Shown: positions 17,090 to 25,342, counted from the stretch's first letter. The stretch is DNA of 50,700 nt from an uncultured Oscillospiraceae bacterium (GCA_900545655.1 UQZY01000012.1:1-50700), one strand, 5' to 3'. Numbers and translations: made by a program. The notes: a model not told the origin generated them from the sequence alone.

Positions 17090-17731
17090 TTATTCCAGGA
17101 CAAAATTCGGTTTTGTTTTATAATCAAACATTGTAAAAAGCTTTCTGGTTACACGTGTGAGCTGCTTGGTTTCTTTTTCCGTCAGAGAAAGCATCTGACA
17201 GCGTTTTCTCAATGCATAATCGACAAACTGACTGTAGGTACAGTCTATCCTCCCCGAGAAGAATGCATACATGAGTCCCATACTGCCTGAGTGTGCCGAT
17301 GCGGCAATCAGATCCAGTCTGTCAGAGGTGTTTTTTGTGAAAAAGATTTTCTTATCAAGGTTTATGTATATGTCATCATACCCTTCAAAAAAAACATAAT
17401 TAAGGCCCATGTCGCAGTATTCAAGAAAGAATCTCCGTGCCTTCGGGTCACTTTCGTAAAGGTGGAGGGTTGACATGACATACATGATTCCGCTTGAGCG
17501 AAAGTCATAAGAAATTTTGTTTTCATAATATTTGTTTTCAATGGTAACTACAAGCTCATTGAAGTATTGCATATACACCGCTTCGGCAAGGTCTGCCTTT
17601 GAGCCGAAATAATAGGTTATGAGAGAGACAGTAGTGTCGCACTCATTTGCAATCTGTTTTAATGACACGTCTTTTATTCCGTATTCATAGAATAAAGGAC
17701 GTGCTTTTTTTATGATAAATTCCTTATCCAT
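17090..17731 (-). CDS. TetR/AcrR family transcriptional regulator
   Basis: A 213-residue one-domain repressor type. The N-terminal helix-turn-helix is clear: YEYGIKDVSLKQIANECDTT followed by VSLITYYFGSKADLAEAV. The remaining 150 residues form the ligand-binding dimerisation domain, whose ligand cannot be read. I use ATG 17731, preceded by AAGGAGGG at good spacing, rather than an ATG twelve codons upstream. The gene is divergent from the symporter/UroD/SLC13 genes across a 270-base region with two inverted repeats, so it very likely controls that cluster and itself. Confidence 0.9.
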   Translation of the reverse strand: MDKEFIIKKARPLFYEYGIKDVSLKQIANECDTTVSLITYYFGSKADLAEAVYMQYFNELVVTIENKYYENKISYDFRSSGIMYVMSTLHLYESDPKARRFFLEYCDMGLNYVFFEGYDDIYINLDKKIFFTKNTSDRLDLIAASAHSGSMGLMYAFFSGRIDCTYSQFVDYALRKRCQMLSLTEKETKQLTRVTRKLFTMFDYKTKPNFVLE

Positions 17732-17768
17732 ATAATTGCCCTCCTTATAAAAAGGTTTACAAATCATG

Positions 17769-17798
17769 TTAATACCAGTGTACAGACAAAAATGTCAA
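17769..17798 (-). promoter_or_regulatory. Possible promoter of the tetR gene
   Basis: On the minus strand TTGACA (17798-17793) lies 18 bp from TATTAA (17774-17769), about 37 bases before the start codon. Confidence 0.5.
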
Positions 17799-17812
17799 AG
17801 TTCAACCATAAA

Positions 17813-17850
17813 ATTGTAATCGTCACAGTTTTATTTGGAATGATTACAAT
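17813..17850. promoter_or_regulatory. 9-bp inverted repeat, candidate operator
   Basis: ATTGTAATC (17813-17821) and GATTACAAT (17842-17850) are perfect inverted repeats with a 20-bp spacer, between the divergent tetR and symporter genes. A run of eight T follows on the plus strand, so a weak terminator-like hairpin is the alternative reading. Confidence 0.5.
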
Positions 17851-17876
17851 TTTTTTTGTAATAAAAAAGTGCCTTT

Positions 17877-17894
17877 TTTGTGAACTCTCACAAA
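17877..17894. promoter_or_regulatory. Palindrome TTTGTGA-N4-TCACAAA, candidate operator
   Basis: A perfect 7+4+7 palindrome lies about 35 bp upstream of a TATAAT (17921-17926) that has no recognisable -35 box. The spacing and TGTGA/TCACA arms fit an activator-type site, for example a Crp/Fnr-family protein, but the TetR protein next door could also bind it. Confidence 0.5.
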
Positions 17895-18002
17895 GGAAAT
17901 AAAAAAAGATTGGAAATGCCTATAATTGATAAAACGAAATATGCGGTGCTACTATTTAAGTAGAAGCAAAAGTCGAAAAATAAAAGCAAAGGAGTAATGA
18001 TT

Positions 18003-19475
18003 ATGTCAGAAAAAACTCAGAAAAGCACGTTGTCACAAGGCGTGGTTTGGGTATTCGGACTCTCGGAAATTGCAGCTCTGCTGGTAGCAAGTATCGGAAC
18101 TCAATGGTTCCCGTTTTATCTCACAAACATCATACTTCTGCCTGCTGCGGCAATGGGTACGGTCCTTCTCGTAACGCGAATTTTTGACATCGTGACAATC
18201 CTTCTCTCTAGTGTTGTTGAGGAAAAGGTGGTTCTGAAGTGGGGAAAATGCCGCTCATGGATCGGTCTTATGTGTCCGATTGCAGCTGTTATCGGCGTTA
18301 TCCAGTACTGCGGAATCGGAAGCTCGCTTACAGTTCAGGTTCTCATAGCGTGTATTTGTTATGTCCTTTTCTTCGGGTTCTTTAACTTCGGAAGAACAGC
18401 TCAGATGGCGCTTCTTAACACAATAGGAAAAACGCCTGAGGAAAGAGGACAGCTTTCGGCAAGAAAAGCGCAGTTTGCTTCAATGGCACAGGTCGTTTTC
18501 AGCCTTACCTTCCTGCCGCTTGTTCTTGCGGTATCAGGTGCAAAGGATAAGACCGGAGCAACACAAAAAGGATTCATGATTGCCGTAGGTGTATTCATGG
18601 TCATCTATGTTGTATGTCAGCTTGCCCTTTTCTTTGCATCCAAGCCTTATGACAAGCCGGGCGAGGGCCTTGACGAGGTGTCGAAGGCAAATAAGCTTAC
18701 AGGTAAAGAAATGGCTCAGCAGATTTTTAAAAATCCACCTCTCATGCTTATGCTTGTGGCAGAAACCTGTAAAACACTTACACAGAGTCTTTTTAACGGA
18801 TACGTGGCTTATTATTTTACGATAGTTGCGCAGGATATCTCCCTGCAGCCGAGATTTGCAACTATAATCGCAATTTTCACTCTTTGCGGCTCTGTCTTTA
18901 TAGGACAGTTCCTTCGCAGAAAACTCGGTAAGAAAAACTCGTATATGTTCGGATTCTTTATGATGATTGTTGCTCTTTTGGCATCTCGCCTTCTCGCAGA
19001 GCACAATTCAATGATATTCCTTATCATAATGGGCATAGGCTTCTTCTTCTTTGCGGGAATCGCATCATGCGGACCTGCCATGTTCGGTGACTGTGTTGAG
19101 TACGGAAAGTACAGGACCGGAAAAGAGGCACGTGCGTTTATTATGGGATTGTATACATTGCCGATAAAGGTAGGTGTATGGATTCTCGGCGGCGTTTCGG
19201 GCTACCTTCTTGCAATGATCGGTTATGATGCAACGGTTGCGGTTACGCCTGAGGTTCAAAGCGGCATGTTCAACATAATTACATTCGGCCCGATGGCATT
19301 CGCCGCTATAGGACTTGTTTGTACAATTTTTTATCCGCTTACAGAGAAAAAGGTTGCTGAGATAATGGAGTCAAACAGAAGGCTTGATGCCGGTGAATCA
19401 GAAAAAGTATCCGTTGCGGAAGATGAAGAAGTTGTTGAAGCTGTTGAAGTAAATACAGAAGATAACCAAAAATGA
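18003..19475 (+). CDS. GPH-family (MFS_2) cation symporter
   Basis: A 490-residue membrane protein of the glycoside-pentoside-hexuronide:cation symporter branch of the major facilitator superfamily. Features are about twelve hydrophobic segments, the early FDIVTILLSSVVEEKVVLKWGK-like region (D...RxG loop: KWGKCRSWIGLMCP), TRIFD near residue 60, and the mid-protein FNFGRTAQMALLN. The C-terminus is cytoplasmic and acidic. I use ATG 18003, eight bases after GGAG, instead of ATG 17997, which is too near. The substrate is not evident; in this cluster it may be whatever the UroD-family protein acts on. First gene of the cluster divergent from tetR. Confidence 0.85.
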   Translation: MSEKTQKSTLSQGVVWVFGLSEIAALLVASIGTQWFPFYLTNIILLPAAAMGTVLLVTRIFDIVTILLSSVVEEKVVLKWGKCRSWIGLMCPIAAVIGVIQYCGIGSSLTVQVLIACICYVLFFGFFNFGRTAQMALLNTIGKTPEERGQLSARKAQFASMAQVVFSLTFLPLVLAVSGAKDKTGATQKGFMIAVGVFMVIYVVCQLALFFASKPYDKPGEGLDEVSKANKLTGKEMAQQIFKNPPLMLMLVAETCKTLTQSLFNGYVAYYFTIVAQDISLQPRFATIIAIFTLCGSVFIGQFLRRKLGKKNSYMFGFFMMIVALLASRLLAEHNSMIFLIIMGIGFFFFAGIASCGPAMFGDCVEYGKYRTGKEARAFIMGLYTLPIKVGVWILGGVSGYLLAMIGYDATVAVTPEVQSGMFNIITFGPMAFAAIGLVCTIFYPLTEKKVAEIMESNRRLDAGESEKVSVAEDEEVVEAVEVNTEDNQK

Positions 19476-19500
19476 TTTTACTGAAAGGAGACCTTAGAAT

Positions 19501-20700
19501 ATGGATGTAAAGCAATTGAGCGAAGAAAGATTTGATCTGTTTCAAAAGGTTTATTCAGGACAGATTCCAAAGCGTGTTCCGTTTATTTTGGGGCCTGCTT
19601 TTGAGGCGAGTCTTGAATATGCCATCCAGACGGGAGTAGTTCCGGAGGGTAAAACAAGAAGAGACCTTTACTGGGAGCCCGAACTTTGGTACGATGTACT
19701 CGATAAAGTAAACGGTGACTTCTTTTCGGATGCCGCAATAGGTCCCGGTGCAATACGCCTTCCGATTCTCTATCAAATTCTTGATGCTAAGTGTATCAAT
19801 ATGAGCGAATCGGGCGTTATGCAGCATCCCGGTGCATATTCACTTGAGGCGGAAGAGTATGACGAGTTTATAAAGGACCCGATGTACTTTATGATGGAAA
19901 CACTTATGCCGCGTCTTTATCCCGCCCTTGATACCACACCCGGCAGGCGTGCAATGGTTATAGCGGAAGCCGTTCAGGCAAATAGTGAACATATGGCTGT
20001 AATCGGCTCAACGATGAAGCGTATAAGTGAAAAATACGGCTACGGAAAATCAGCCGGCGGACGTTCGACCGCACCGTTTGACTATCTCTCGGACTTCCTT
20101 CGCGGAATGAGAAACATAACCAAGGACATGAGAAGGTGTCCTGAAAAGGTACTTGATGCCTGTGAGGCTCTCGTTCCTCTTATGGTACGTGAGGGTCTCG
20201 GAACAAATCCCGAGGAGCTGCCGTCATACTACAGGATTTCAATTCCCTTACATATGGGTAGCTTCTTAAGTGCTGAGCAGTTTGAAAAATTCTGGTTCCC
20301 GTCGATGAAAAAGGTTATGGATGAGCTCGTAAAATACGGGCACGGCGTTGACCTCTTTGTTGAAGATGATTGGATGAGACATATGGAATTGCTCAACGAG
20401 TTTAAAGGAAGCATCAGATACCAGTTTGAGTACGGTGACCCGGTGTATGTCAAAAAACTGTTCTCGAAAAAGACTCCGGAGGGAAGTGTTCACACAATCA
20501 CCGGCTTCTATCCGATAAGTCTTCTTCAGTACGGTACAAAGGAAGAAGTAATAGACAAGGCAAAGGAGCTCATAGACATACTTGCTCCGGGCGGCGGCTA
20601 TGTATTCAACTTTGATAAGGGTCTCTTTACTCTTGCCGAGCCTATTGCAGAAAATGCAAAACTTCTCGGTGAGTTTTACAGGGACAATGCTGTATACTGA
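19501..20700 (+). CDS. Uroporphyrinogen decarboxylase (URO-D) family protein
   Basis: A 399-residue protein of the URO-D/MtaA superfamily, which includes true heme-pathway decarboxylases and corrinoid- or cofactor-dependent methyltransferases. It shows KRVPFILGPAFEASLEY, the core PLHMGSFLSAEQFEKFWFP, VDLFVEDDWMRHMELL and the C-terminal GGGYVFNFDKGLF in place of the usual GGG...GC.I loop. It lacks heme-pathway neighbours and departs from HemE motifs, so a methyltransferase-like role on an imported substrate is more likely. The ATG has AAAGGAG upstream. It lies 25 bases after the symporter and 16 before the micro-ORF. Confidence 0.75.
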   Translation: MDVKQLSEERFDLFQKVYSGQIPKRVPFILGPAFEASLEYAIQTGVVPEGKTRRDLYWEPELWYDVLDKVNGDFFSDAAIGPGAIRLPILYQILDAKCINMSESGVMQHPGAYSLEAEEYDEFIKDPMYFMMETLMPRLYPALDTTPGRRAMVIAEAVQANSEHMAVIGSTMKRISEKYGYGKSAGGRSTAPFDYLSDFLRGMRNITKDMRRCPEKVLDACEALVPLMVREGLGTNPEELPSYYRISIPLHMGSFLSAEQFEKFWFPSMKKVMDELVKYGHGVDLFVEDDWMRHMELLNEFKGSIRYQFEYGDPVYVKKLFSKKTPEGSVHTITGFYPISLLQYGTKEEVIDKAKELIDILAPGGGYVFNFDKGLFTLAEPIAENAKLLGEFYRDNAVY

Positions 20701-20716
20701 TTAAGGAGGTAGCGTC

Positions 20717-20857
20717 ATGGAGTACAAAACAAAAAATTATGTTCCATGGGAGGAATACAAGGAAAAGCATCCCGAAATAAAAGACGTACCTGATGCAAAA
20801 AGAATTCAAAAATATGAGGATCAGGTTTTTACACTTATGATGAGACTCTTCAGATAA
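20717..20857 (+). CDS. 46-residue small protein in the UroD/transporter cluster
   Basis: A short open frame, MEYKTKNYVPWEEYKEKHPE to MMRLFR, starts seven bases after a near-perfect AAGGAGGT ribosome site and lies between the UroD-family gene and the SLC13-type gene with tight spacing on both sides (16 and 20 bases). The protein is charged, with a WEEY/EKHPEIKDVPDA segment and an amphipathic end; no signal peptide or membrane segment is seen. I do not recognise it. The strong ribosome site and operon position argue that it is translated. Confidence 0.65.
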   Translation: MEYKTKNYVPWEEYKEKHPEIKDVPDAKRIQKYEDQVFTLMMRLFR

Positions 20858-20877
20858 GAGCGAAAGGCTGATGAAAT

Positions 20878-22335
20878 ATGAAAGGAAAATCAAAAGATAT
20901 CCACATTCTTATTTCAGTCATACTTTTTGTTGTCATGCGTATCATACTCGGTAAGTGCACCGGCATGGGGATTACTCCGGCAGGTGCATCTGCCCTGTCG
21001 TTATTCATTTCAACAATTTATCTTTGGATTACGTATGGCTCAGGTTGGACAAGCCTTATATCCATAGCACTTCTTGCGTTTACGGGCATTTGTCCGTCGA
21101 GCACGGTTCTGACGAACTCATTCGGAAATTCAACGACTGTAATATGTATCGGAACATTGGCTCTCAGTGTTGCTCTTGAAGAAACAGGTGTAACCACTCA
21201 TATTTCCAACTGGTTTATCACAAGAAAATTCGTAAACAACAGGCCGTATGTTTTCATGCTTATGTTTTTCCTTGCAGAGATGGTTGTTACATATGTTATA
21301 GAGGCGACAGCCGCAATGATAGTTTTTGTGGCGCTCGCAAAGAGTCTTCTTGAAAGTCTCGGATATACAAAGGAGGATAAGTTCTCAAAGAGCATTTACC
21401 TTGGTGTTCTTTGGCTTGTATGTGCCGCGATGGCTGCGACACCTATAGGACATCCTGTTACAATACTTATGTTGAACACACTTTCCGCCGTTACGGGCTC
21501 ACCGGTGTCATGGCTCAAGTATATGGCTGTAGGAATTCCGTTCTCACTTGTCACACTTGCTATTGTGATGCTCATAATAAGATTTGTAATTCGTCCTGAC
21601 TGCGAAAAGTTTAAGGCATACGATACCGAGGAAATCCGAAAGACGATGCAGCCGCTCTCAAAGAGGGGGAAGGTCGTAAGTGCCGTTTATCTTGTTCTCA
21701 TAATTGTATGGCTTCTTCCGGATTTCATAGGTTCTGTCCTTCCAAAGGTCGGTGAGGTTCTTTCAAGCGTCGGTACAGCCATTCCGTCTCTTATCGCGTT
21801 TGCGGTTCTCGGTGCGATACGTGTAGACGGTGAGCCTGCTCTTGATTATGAGAAGACCTTAAAGAAACTGCATTGGCCGACAATATGGTTTATTGCATGT
21901 ATCTTTGTATATGCATCTATCTTCAGCCTTGAATCCGGAGGAATAAACGTATTCCTTAAAAACCTTGTTTCACCGTTAACGGAGAAGCTTTCAATGACGG
22001 CAATGGTTGTTGTTTTCCTTGCACTGGTGGCTTTAGTTACAAACTTTGCTTCAAACGGTGTAACCGGAATTATGGGAATGACAGTATGCGCGCCTGTTCT
22101 TCTTACCATGACAGGATCCTCTGTCGGAATTGTTACCGCATTCGGAGTACTTGCGACAATTCTCTGTAACTTCGGTATTGCGACGCCGGGCGGAAGCGGC
22201 TTCGTTGCTATAGGACAAAAGGACGGATATATCACCGCGGGAGAGACATTCAAATACGGAATGCTGGCGGTTACGTTGTTTTACCTGAGTGTGATAGCTG
22301 TATTCTGGCCGCTGGCAAAGGCGATTTTTGCGTGA
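20878..22335 (+). CDS. SLC13/DASS-type anion transporter (ion transporter superfamily)
   Basis: A 485-residue protein with about twelve hydrophobic segments in two halves. The first half has EATAAMIVFVALAKSLLESL and the hairpin region ATPIGHPVTIL. The second has LVTNFASNGVTGIMGMTVCAP, followed by ATPGGSGFVAIGQKDGYI. This repeated arrangement of helix-breaking, Thr/Asn/Gly-rich tips fits sodium- or proton-coupled carboxylate or anion transporters (DASS). The substrate is unknown. It closes the cluster and is followed by a bidirectional terminator. Confidence 0.75.
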   Translation: MKGKSKDIHILISVILFVVMRIILGKCTGMGITPAGASALSLFISTIYLWITYGSGWTSLISIALLAFTGICPSSTVLTNSFGNSTTVICIGTLALSVALEETGVTTHISNWFITRKFVNNRPYVFMLMFFLAEMVVTYVIEATAAMIVFVALAKSLLESLGYTKEDKFSKSIYLGVLWLVCAAMAATPIGHPVTILMLNTLSAVTGSPVSWLKYMAVGIPFSLVTLAIVMLIIRFVIRPDCEKFKAYDTEEIRKTMQPLSKRGKVVSAVYLVLIIVWLLPDFIGSVLPKVGEVLSSVGTAIPSLIAFAVLGAIRVDGEPALDYEKTLKKLHWPTIWFIACIFVYASIFSLESGGINVFLKNLVSPLTEKLSMTAMVVVFLALVALVTNFASNGVTGIMGMTVCAPVLLTMTGSSVGIVTAFGVLATILCNFGIATPGGSGFVAIGQKDGYITAGETFKYGMLAVTLFYLSVIAVFWPLAKAIFA

Positions 22336-22419
22336 GTACGTTACGTTGCATTTTTTCACGCAGCTTTGGTATACTAAAAATGTTGTAAAAAATTATAATT
22401 GGGGTTTAAAGCGTACTGA

Positions 22420-22460
22420 AAAAGGGTAAGTCCCGTGTGGGGCTTACCCTTTTGTTTATT
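22420..22460. terminator. Bidirectional terminator between SLC13-type gene and ABC permease
   Basis: AAAAGGGTAAGTCCC pairs with GGGGCTTACCCTTTT (one G-T pair) over a 4-nt loop, with T-rich tracts on both strands. The two flanking genes converge on it. Confidence 0.9.
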
Positions 22461-22514
22461 ATGCAATTTGATTTTAGGCTTTGGCTTTGCGCTGCTTTTA
22501 TGAGCACCCCGGTA

Positions 22515-23372
22515 TCAGTCGAGGTTAAGCCTGTGCTTCATGATATACGAGGTGAAGAAGTAGAGCGCCGCTGAGAAGATAAGGTTTATTGCCGTATCTC
22601 CGAGCACTACTATCTGAAGCGCCTTTCCCGAGCTGTCAAGGAGAGTCGTATAATAGTCCGGAACGACCTTTGTTATAACGGCAAGATATATACCCATGAT
22701 GATCCAGGACGCGATATCTATGAGGATATACGCAAAGATGGTTCCCAGCACCTTGTGATTCTTCGAAAGAAGCATGCCGAAGGCAACCGAGTCATACCAT
22801 GCAAGAATGAATCTCGTGAGATATGTGAAAACAAGCAGAGCAAGCTCAAATATGAATACCCAGAACGGAACGCCGAGCTCCTTTTGCAGGTATTCTCTTT
22901 CGCGGTCTACAACCTCAAGCAGATTATCCCATACATCGCCGAGGAGATCCATGACCTCCGTGTAGTGACCGAGGGTGATATAAAGGGAAAGGAAGGCGAT
23001 AGCTACGCTGAAAATTATCCATACCCACGCGTTCAGAAGCTTTGAAAAAATGAGAGTTGCCGGTTTTGTAGGCAACGTCAGCATAAGGTATCCCTCGTCG
23101 GTGAAGAAGTTCTTATAGAACCTGTATACCATAAGGAAAAGAGTCAGGATAATAAGCGCAATGAACGCAAAGATGTAAACTGTCGAAATAATCGACGAAA
23201 GCGTTTTTATGATTTTTACGAAGGTGTAGGGTACATTGTCAATGACATACTGACGGGATGTGAGCCACGTGAGTGCGCGTCCGATTGCCGCAAGAATCAG
23301 TACGGCGATATACGACGGCAATGCAATTCTTCCCACAGAGAGAAATTCGTGTTTTGTAAGTTTTCCTAGCAT
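22515..23372 (-). CDS. ABC transporter permease (ABC-2 type)
   Basis: A 285-residue integral membrane protein with six predicted segments (about 18-40, 58-85, 110-135, 165-190, 205-232, 255-275), starting MLGKLTKHEFLSVGR, typical of ABC-2 export permeases in Firmicutes. Its ATG follows GGGAGG. The first seven bases overlap the end of the ATPase gene, so the two are translationally coupled and form one transporter. The substrate is unknown; such pairs often export lipids, peptides or antimicrobials. No GntR regulator is adjacent. Confidence 0.8.
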   Translation of the reverse strand: MLGKLTKHEFLSVGRIALPSYIAVLILAAIGRALTWLTSRQYVIDNVPYTFVKIIKTLSSIISTVYIFAFIALIILTLFLMVYRFYKNFFTDEGYLMLTLPTKPATLIFSKLLNAWVWIIFSVAIAFLSLYITLGHYTEVMDLLGDVWDNLLEVVDREREYLQKELGVPFWVFIFELALLVFTYLTRFILAWYDSVAFGMLLSKNHKVLGTIFAYILIDIASWIIMGIYLAVITKVVPDYYTTLLDSSGKALQIVVLGDTAINLIFSAALYFFTSYIMKHRLNLD

Positions 23373-24061
23373 CTGAATACCTCCCTGAAGATTCCGTCAA
23401 CGGTTTTGCCCTCTTCGTGAATTTCCTCAACGGAGCCGTGCTCGAGGATTTCACCCTCGCGGATGAATACGTATTCGTTGAGAACCGACTCGACATCGGA
23501 AATAAGGTGCGTCGAGATGAGAACGGTTGAGTTTTCGCAGTAGTTACCGATGATAGTTTCAAGTATATAGTCCCTCGCCGCCGGGTCAACTCCGCCTATG
23601 GGCTCGTCAAGAAGATAGAGCTTTGCCTCTCTGCTCATGACAAGAATGAGCTGAACCTTCTCGCGGTTACCCTTTGAAAGGTCCTTGAGCGGGCGCTTTG
23701 GGTCTATGTTCAGATGTGAGAGCATATCATAGGCTTTGTCCTTGTTGAAGTCCTTATAAAAATCAGCCATGAAGTCAACCTGTCTGCTTATCTTCTTGGA
23801 GAGGTCGAGGTAGTTGCGCTCGGGAAGATATGAGACAATTTTTTTTGACTCGACACCCGGCTTGAAGCCTCCGACCGTTATCTCGCCGGCTGTGGGCAGA
23901 AGAAGTCCGCTTGCAAGCTTTATCAGCGTCGTTTTTCCCGACCCGTTAGGGCCGAGGAGTCCTATTATCTTGCCCTCCGGCAATGCAAGATTTATGCCTT
24001 TTAAAGCAGTAAATCCGCCGTATTGCTTTTTCAGATGGCTGCATACGAGAATATCCGCCAA
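23366..24061 (-). CDS. ABC transporter ATP-binding protein
   Basis: A 231-residue ATPase that drives the overlapping permease. Walker A GLLGPNGSGKTTLIKLASG is at about 34-52, the Q-loop region SYLPERNYLDLS follows, the signature is LSKGNREKVQLIL and Walker B is KLYLLDEPIGGVDPAARDYI, with the switch His in ISTHLISDVE. The start is TTG 24061-24059, preceded by AAGGAGG at good spacing; no in-frame ATG is near. First gene of the two-gene unit. Confidence 0.93.
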   Translation of the reverse strand: MADILVCSHLKKQYGGFTALKGINLALPEGKIIGLLGPNGSGKTTLIKLASGLLLPTAGEITVGGFKPGVESKKIVSYLPERNYLDLSKKISRQVDFMADFYKDFNKDKAYDMLSHLNIDPKRPLKDLSKGNREKVQLILVMSREAKLYLLDEPIGGVDPAARDYILETIIGNYCENSTVLISTHLISDVESVLNEYVFIREGEILEHGSVEEIHEEGKTVDGIFREVFRC

Positions 24062-24111
24062 TGTATTTTCCTCCTTACATATCTCGGTGTAAGTTTAAAT
24101 TTAACTACTCT

Positions 24112-24139
24112 ATAATACCATAAAATAAAAACTTGTAAA
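24112..24139 (-). promoter_or_regulatory. Likely promoter of the ABC transporter pair
   Basis: On the minus strand TTTACA (24139-24134) and TATTAT (24117-24112) are 16 bp apart. CTTACA/TGTAAG (about 24074-24093) forms an inverted repeat between promoter and start codon that could be an operator. Confidence 0.5.
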
Positions 24140-24244
24140 TAAAATTGACAGGCATTAAAAAATTCTGTATTATTATCTATGTATTTAGCGGGCGTAATTA
24201 TTGTAGCTTATGCACTTTAATCTTATGTATTTTGAGAGGAGATA

Positions 24245-24856
24245 ATGACAATGAAAGCACGTGACGCAAGACTGCTCTACCTTTCAGTATTTGCTCTTGC
24301 ACTTGTTGCGGTTCTTACATGTTCTGCGGTTATAGGAGTTGCGGCAGTTACTCCTTTTGCTGTTTCAAAGCTCGGTGAGCTTTATGAAAAGTTTAAGGAA
24401 AACCACAGAGAGGGAATGCCGGCTGCGAAGGCGGCTAAGGCAAAGCTTGACGAGCTTAAGAAGGAACAGGCAAAGCTTGTAAAAGATAAAAAGGCTCTTG
24501 AAAAGAAGAAGCTTGCCATGCGTAAGGAGCAGGCAAAGAAGCTCTATGAGGAGCGTCAGAAGAACGGTTATGAAAACAGCCTTTCGAGCCTTGACTCTTA
24601 CAGAGATAAGGTTCTTGCAAAGGAAGCGTCCATAGACGGTGCGGAGAAGGCTGCTCCGAAGGCAAAAACAGAAGAGGCTAAGCCGGAGAAAATCGATAAA
24701 AGCGAAAAACCGATCGAGGTAAAGGCTCAGACTGAGCCAGTTGCGGAGGCTGCTCCGATTACCCCTCTTATTATTCCCGAGATAGAGGCAGCTGTTTCCG
24801 ACGAGCCGTATGATTACACTGCAAACGGAAGTTTGTTCCGTGGCATAAGCTTCTGA
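24245..24856 (+). CDS. Membrane-anchored coiled-coil protein of unknown function
   Basis: A 203-residue protein with one N-terminal hydrophobic segment (about 9-36; LLYLSVFALALVAVLTCSAV) that acts as anchor or uncleaved signal, then a Lys/Glu/Ala-rich region (50-115) with strong coiled-coil character, and a Pro/Glu/Lys-rich tail ending TANGSLFRGISF. I do not recognise a family. GAGGAG lies just upstream; ATG 24251 would be better spaced and is only two codons later. It stands alone between the ABC operon promoter and an unassigned RNA gene. Confidence 0.65.
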   Translation: MTMKARDARLLYLSVFALALVAVLTCSAVIGVAAVTPFAVSKLGELYEKFKENHREGMPAAKAAKAKLDELKKEQAKLVKDKKALEKKKLAMRKEQAKKLYEERQKNGYENSLSSLDSYRDKVLAKEASIDGAEKAAPKAKTEEAKPEKIDKSEKPIEVKAQTEPVAEAAPITPLIIPEIEAAVSDEPYDYTANGSLFRGISF

Positions 24857-24864
24857 TATTTTTA

Positions 24865-24893
24865 TTGACTTATCGAAAAAAATATGCCATAAT
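24865..24893 (+). promoter_or_regulatory. Promoter of an unassigned RNA
   Basis: TTGACT (24865-24870) and CATAAT (24888-24893) are 17 bp apart, right after the preceding gene. No open frame follows before the terminator at 25056-25100. Confidence 0.6.
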
Positions 24894-24899
24894 TTTCTT

Positions 24900-25095
24900 G
24901 TGAAAACCGAATAGACCGACTCCGAGTTATTTTTCCTAAAGTTTTTGCCATGGAAGCTTAACCGTTGGGTGCAAGGGAAACCGACCGCCTTCCGTATTTG
25001 AAAAGGGGCACGTGATAAATTTTACAGAATCATCTGGTGTTGTGGATGTGGTGTAAAAACAGGCTTCTTTTATACAGAAAAGGAGCCTGTTTTAA
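24900..25095 (+). ncRNA. Candidate structured small RNA, about 195 nt, class not recognised
   Basis: This stretch has its own promoter and intrinsic terminator but no credible open reading frame. It contains a stable hairpin (ATGGAAG near 24950 paired with CTTCCGT near 24990) whose loop holds GGGTGCAAGGGAAACCGACC, with a TTGCC/GGGGCA helix possible outside it. Size and isolated promoter recall 6S RNA, but I cannot establish the long closing stem and central bubble, so the class is left open. tmRNA and RNase P RNA are excluded for lack of their signatures. Confidence 0.45.
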
Positions 25096-25100
25096 TTTTC
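25056..25100 (+). terminator. Terminator of the candidate RNA
   Basis: AAACAGGCTTCTTTT pairs with AAAAGGAGCCTGTTT (one mismatch) around a short loop, followed by TTTTAATTTT. Confidence 0.85.
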
Positions 25101-25255
25101 ACTTATTTGTGTTACTTAAGGCATCTGTTGTCTCCCACAGTGCTTTTTGTATAGAAGTTGTATAACCACCACACATAGTACAATTTCACACCCATAACAC
25201 GGTGAGTCGGACGGTGTTTTCGTCCGACTCATTGTTTTCTTTGACAACTGTTACA
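25101..25255 (+). terminator. Gene-free stretch with a second terminator
   Basis: Nothing coding is seen. A strong hairpin GAGTCGGACG/CGTCCGACTC (25204-25230) followed by ATTGTTTTCTTT lies 100 bases after the previous terminator. A weak TTGTAT-N15-TACAAT (25158-25184) could drive a very short RNA ending there; otherwise the hairpin is a back-up terminator. Confidence 0.6.
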
Positions 25256-25284
25256 TTGACATATGTAAACTTTTGTGATAACAT
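25256..25284 (+). promoter_or_regulatory. Promoter of the 65-residue membrane protein gene
   Basis: TTGACA (25256-25261) and TAACAT (25279-25284) are 17 bp apart, 58 bases before the ATG. Confidence 0.65.
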
Positions 25285-25342
25285 TTAGATGGTGGTTAAA
25301 GGCTTTTCGGCGGCGTGATGTTTTGATAAAGGGGAGAAATTT

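Noticed and set aside
17054..17290. 78-codon plus-strand frame after mfd
   Set aside because: It is antisense to the TetR gene end and has no ribosome site.
24900..25095. tmRNA, RNase P RNA or cobalamin riboswitch at this RNA locus
   Set aside because: No tRNA-like ends, no RNase P conserved core and no B12-box were found; 6S RNA cannot be proved or excluded by eye.
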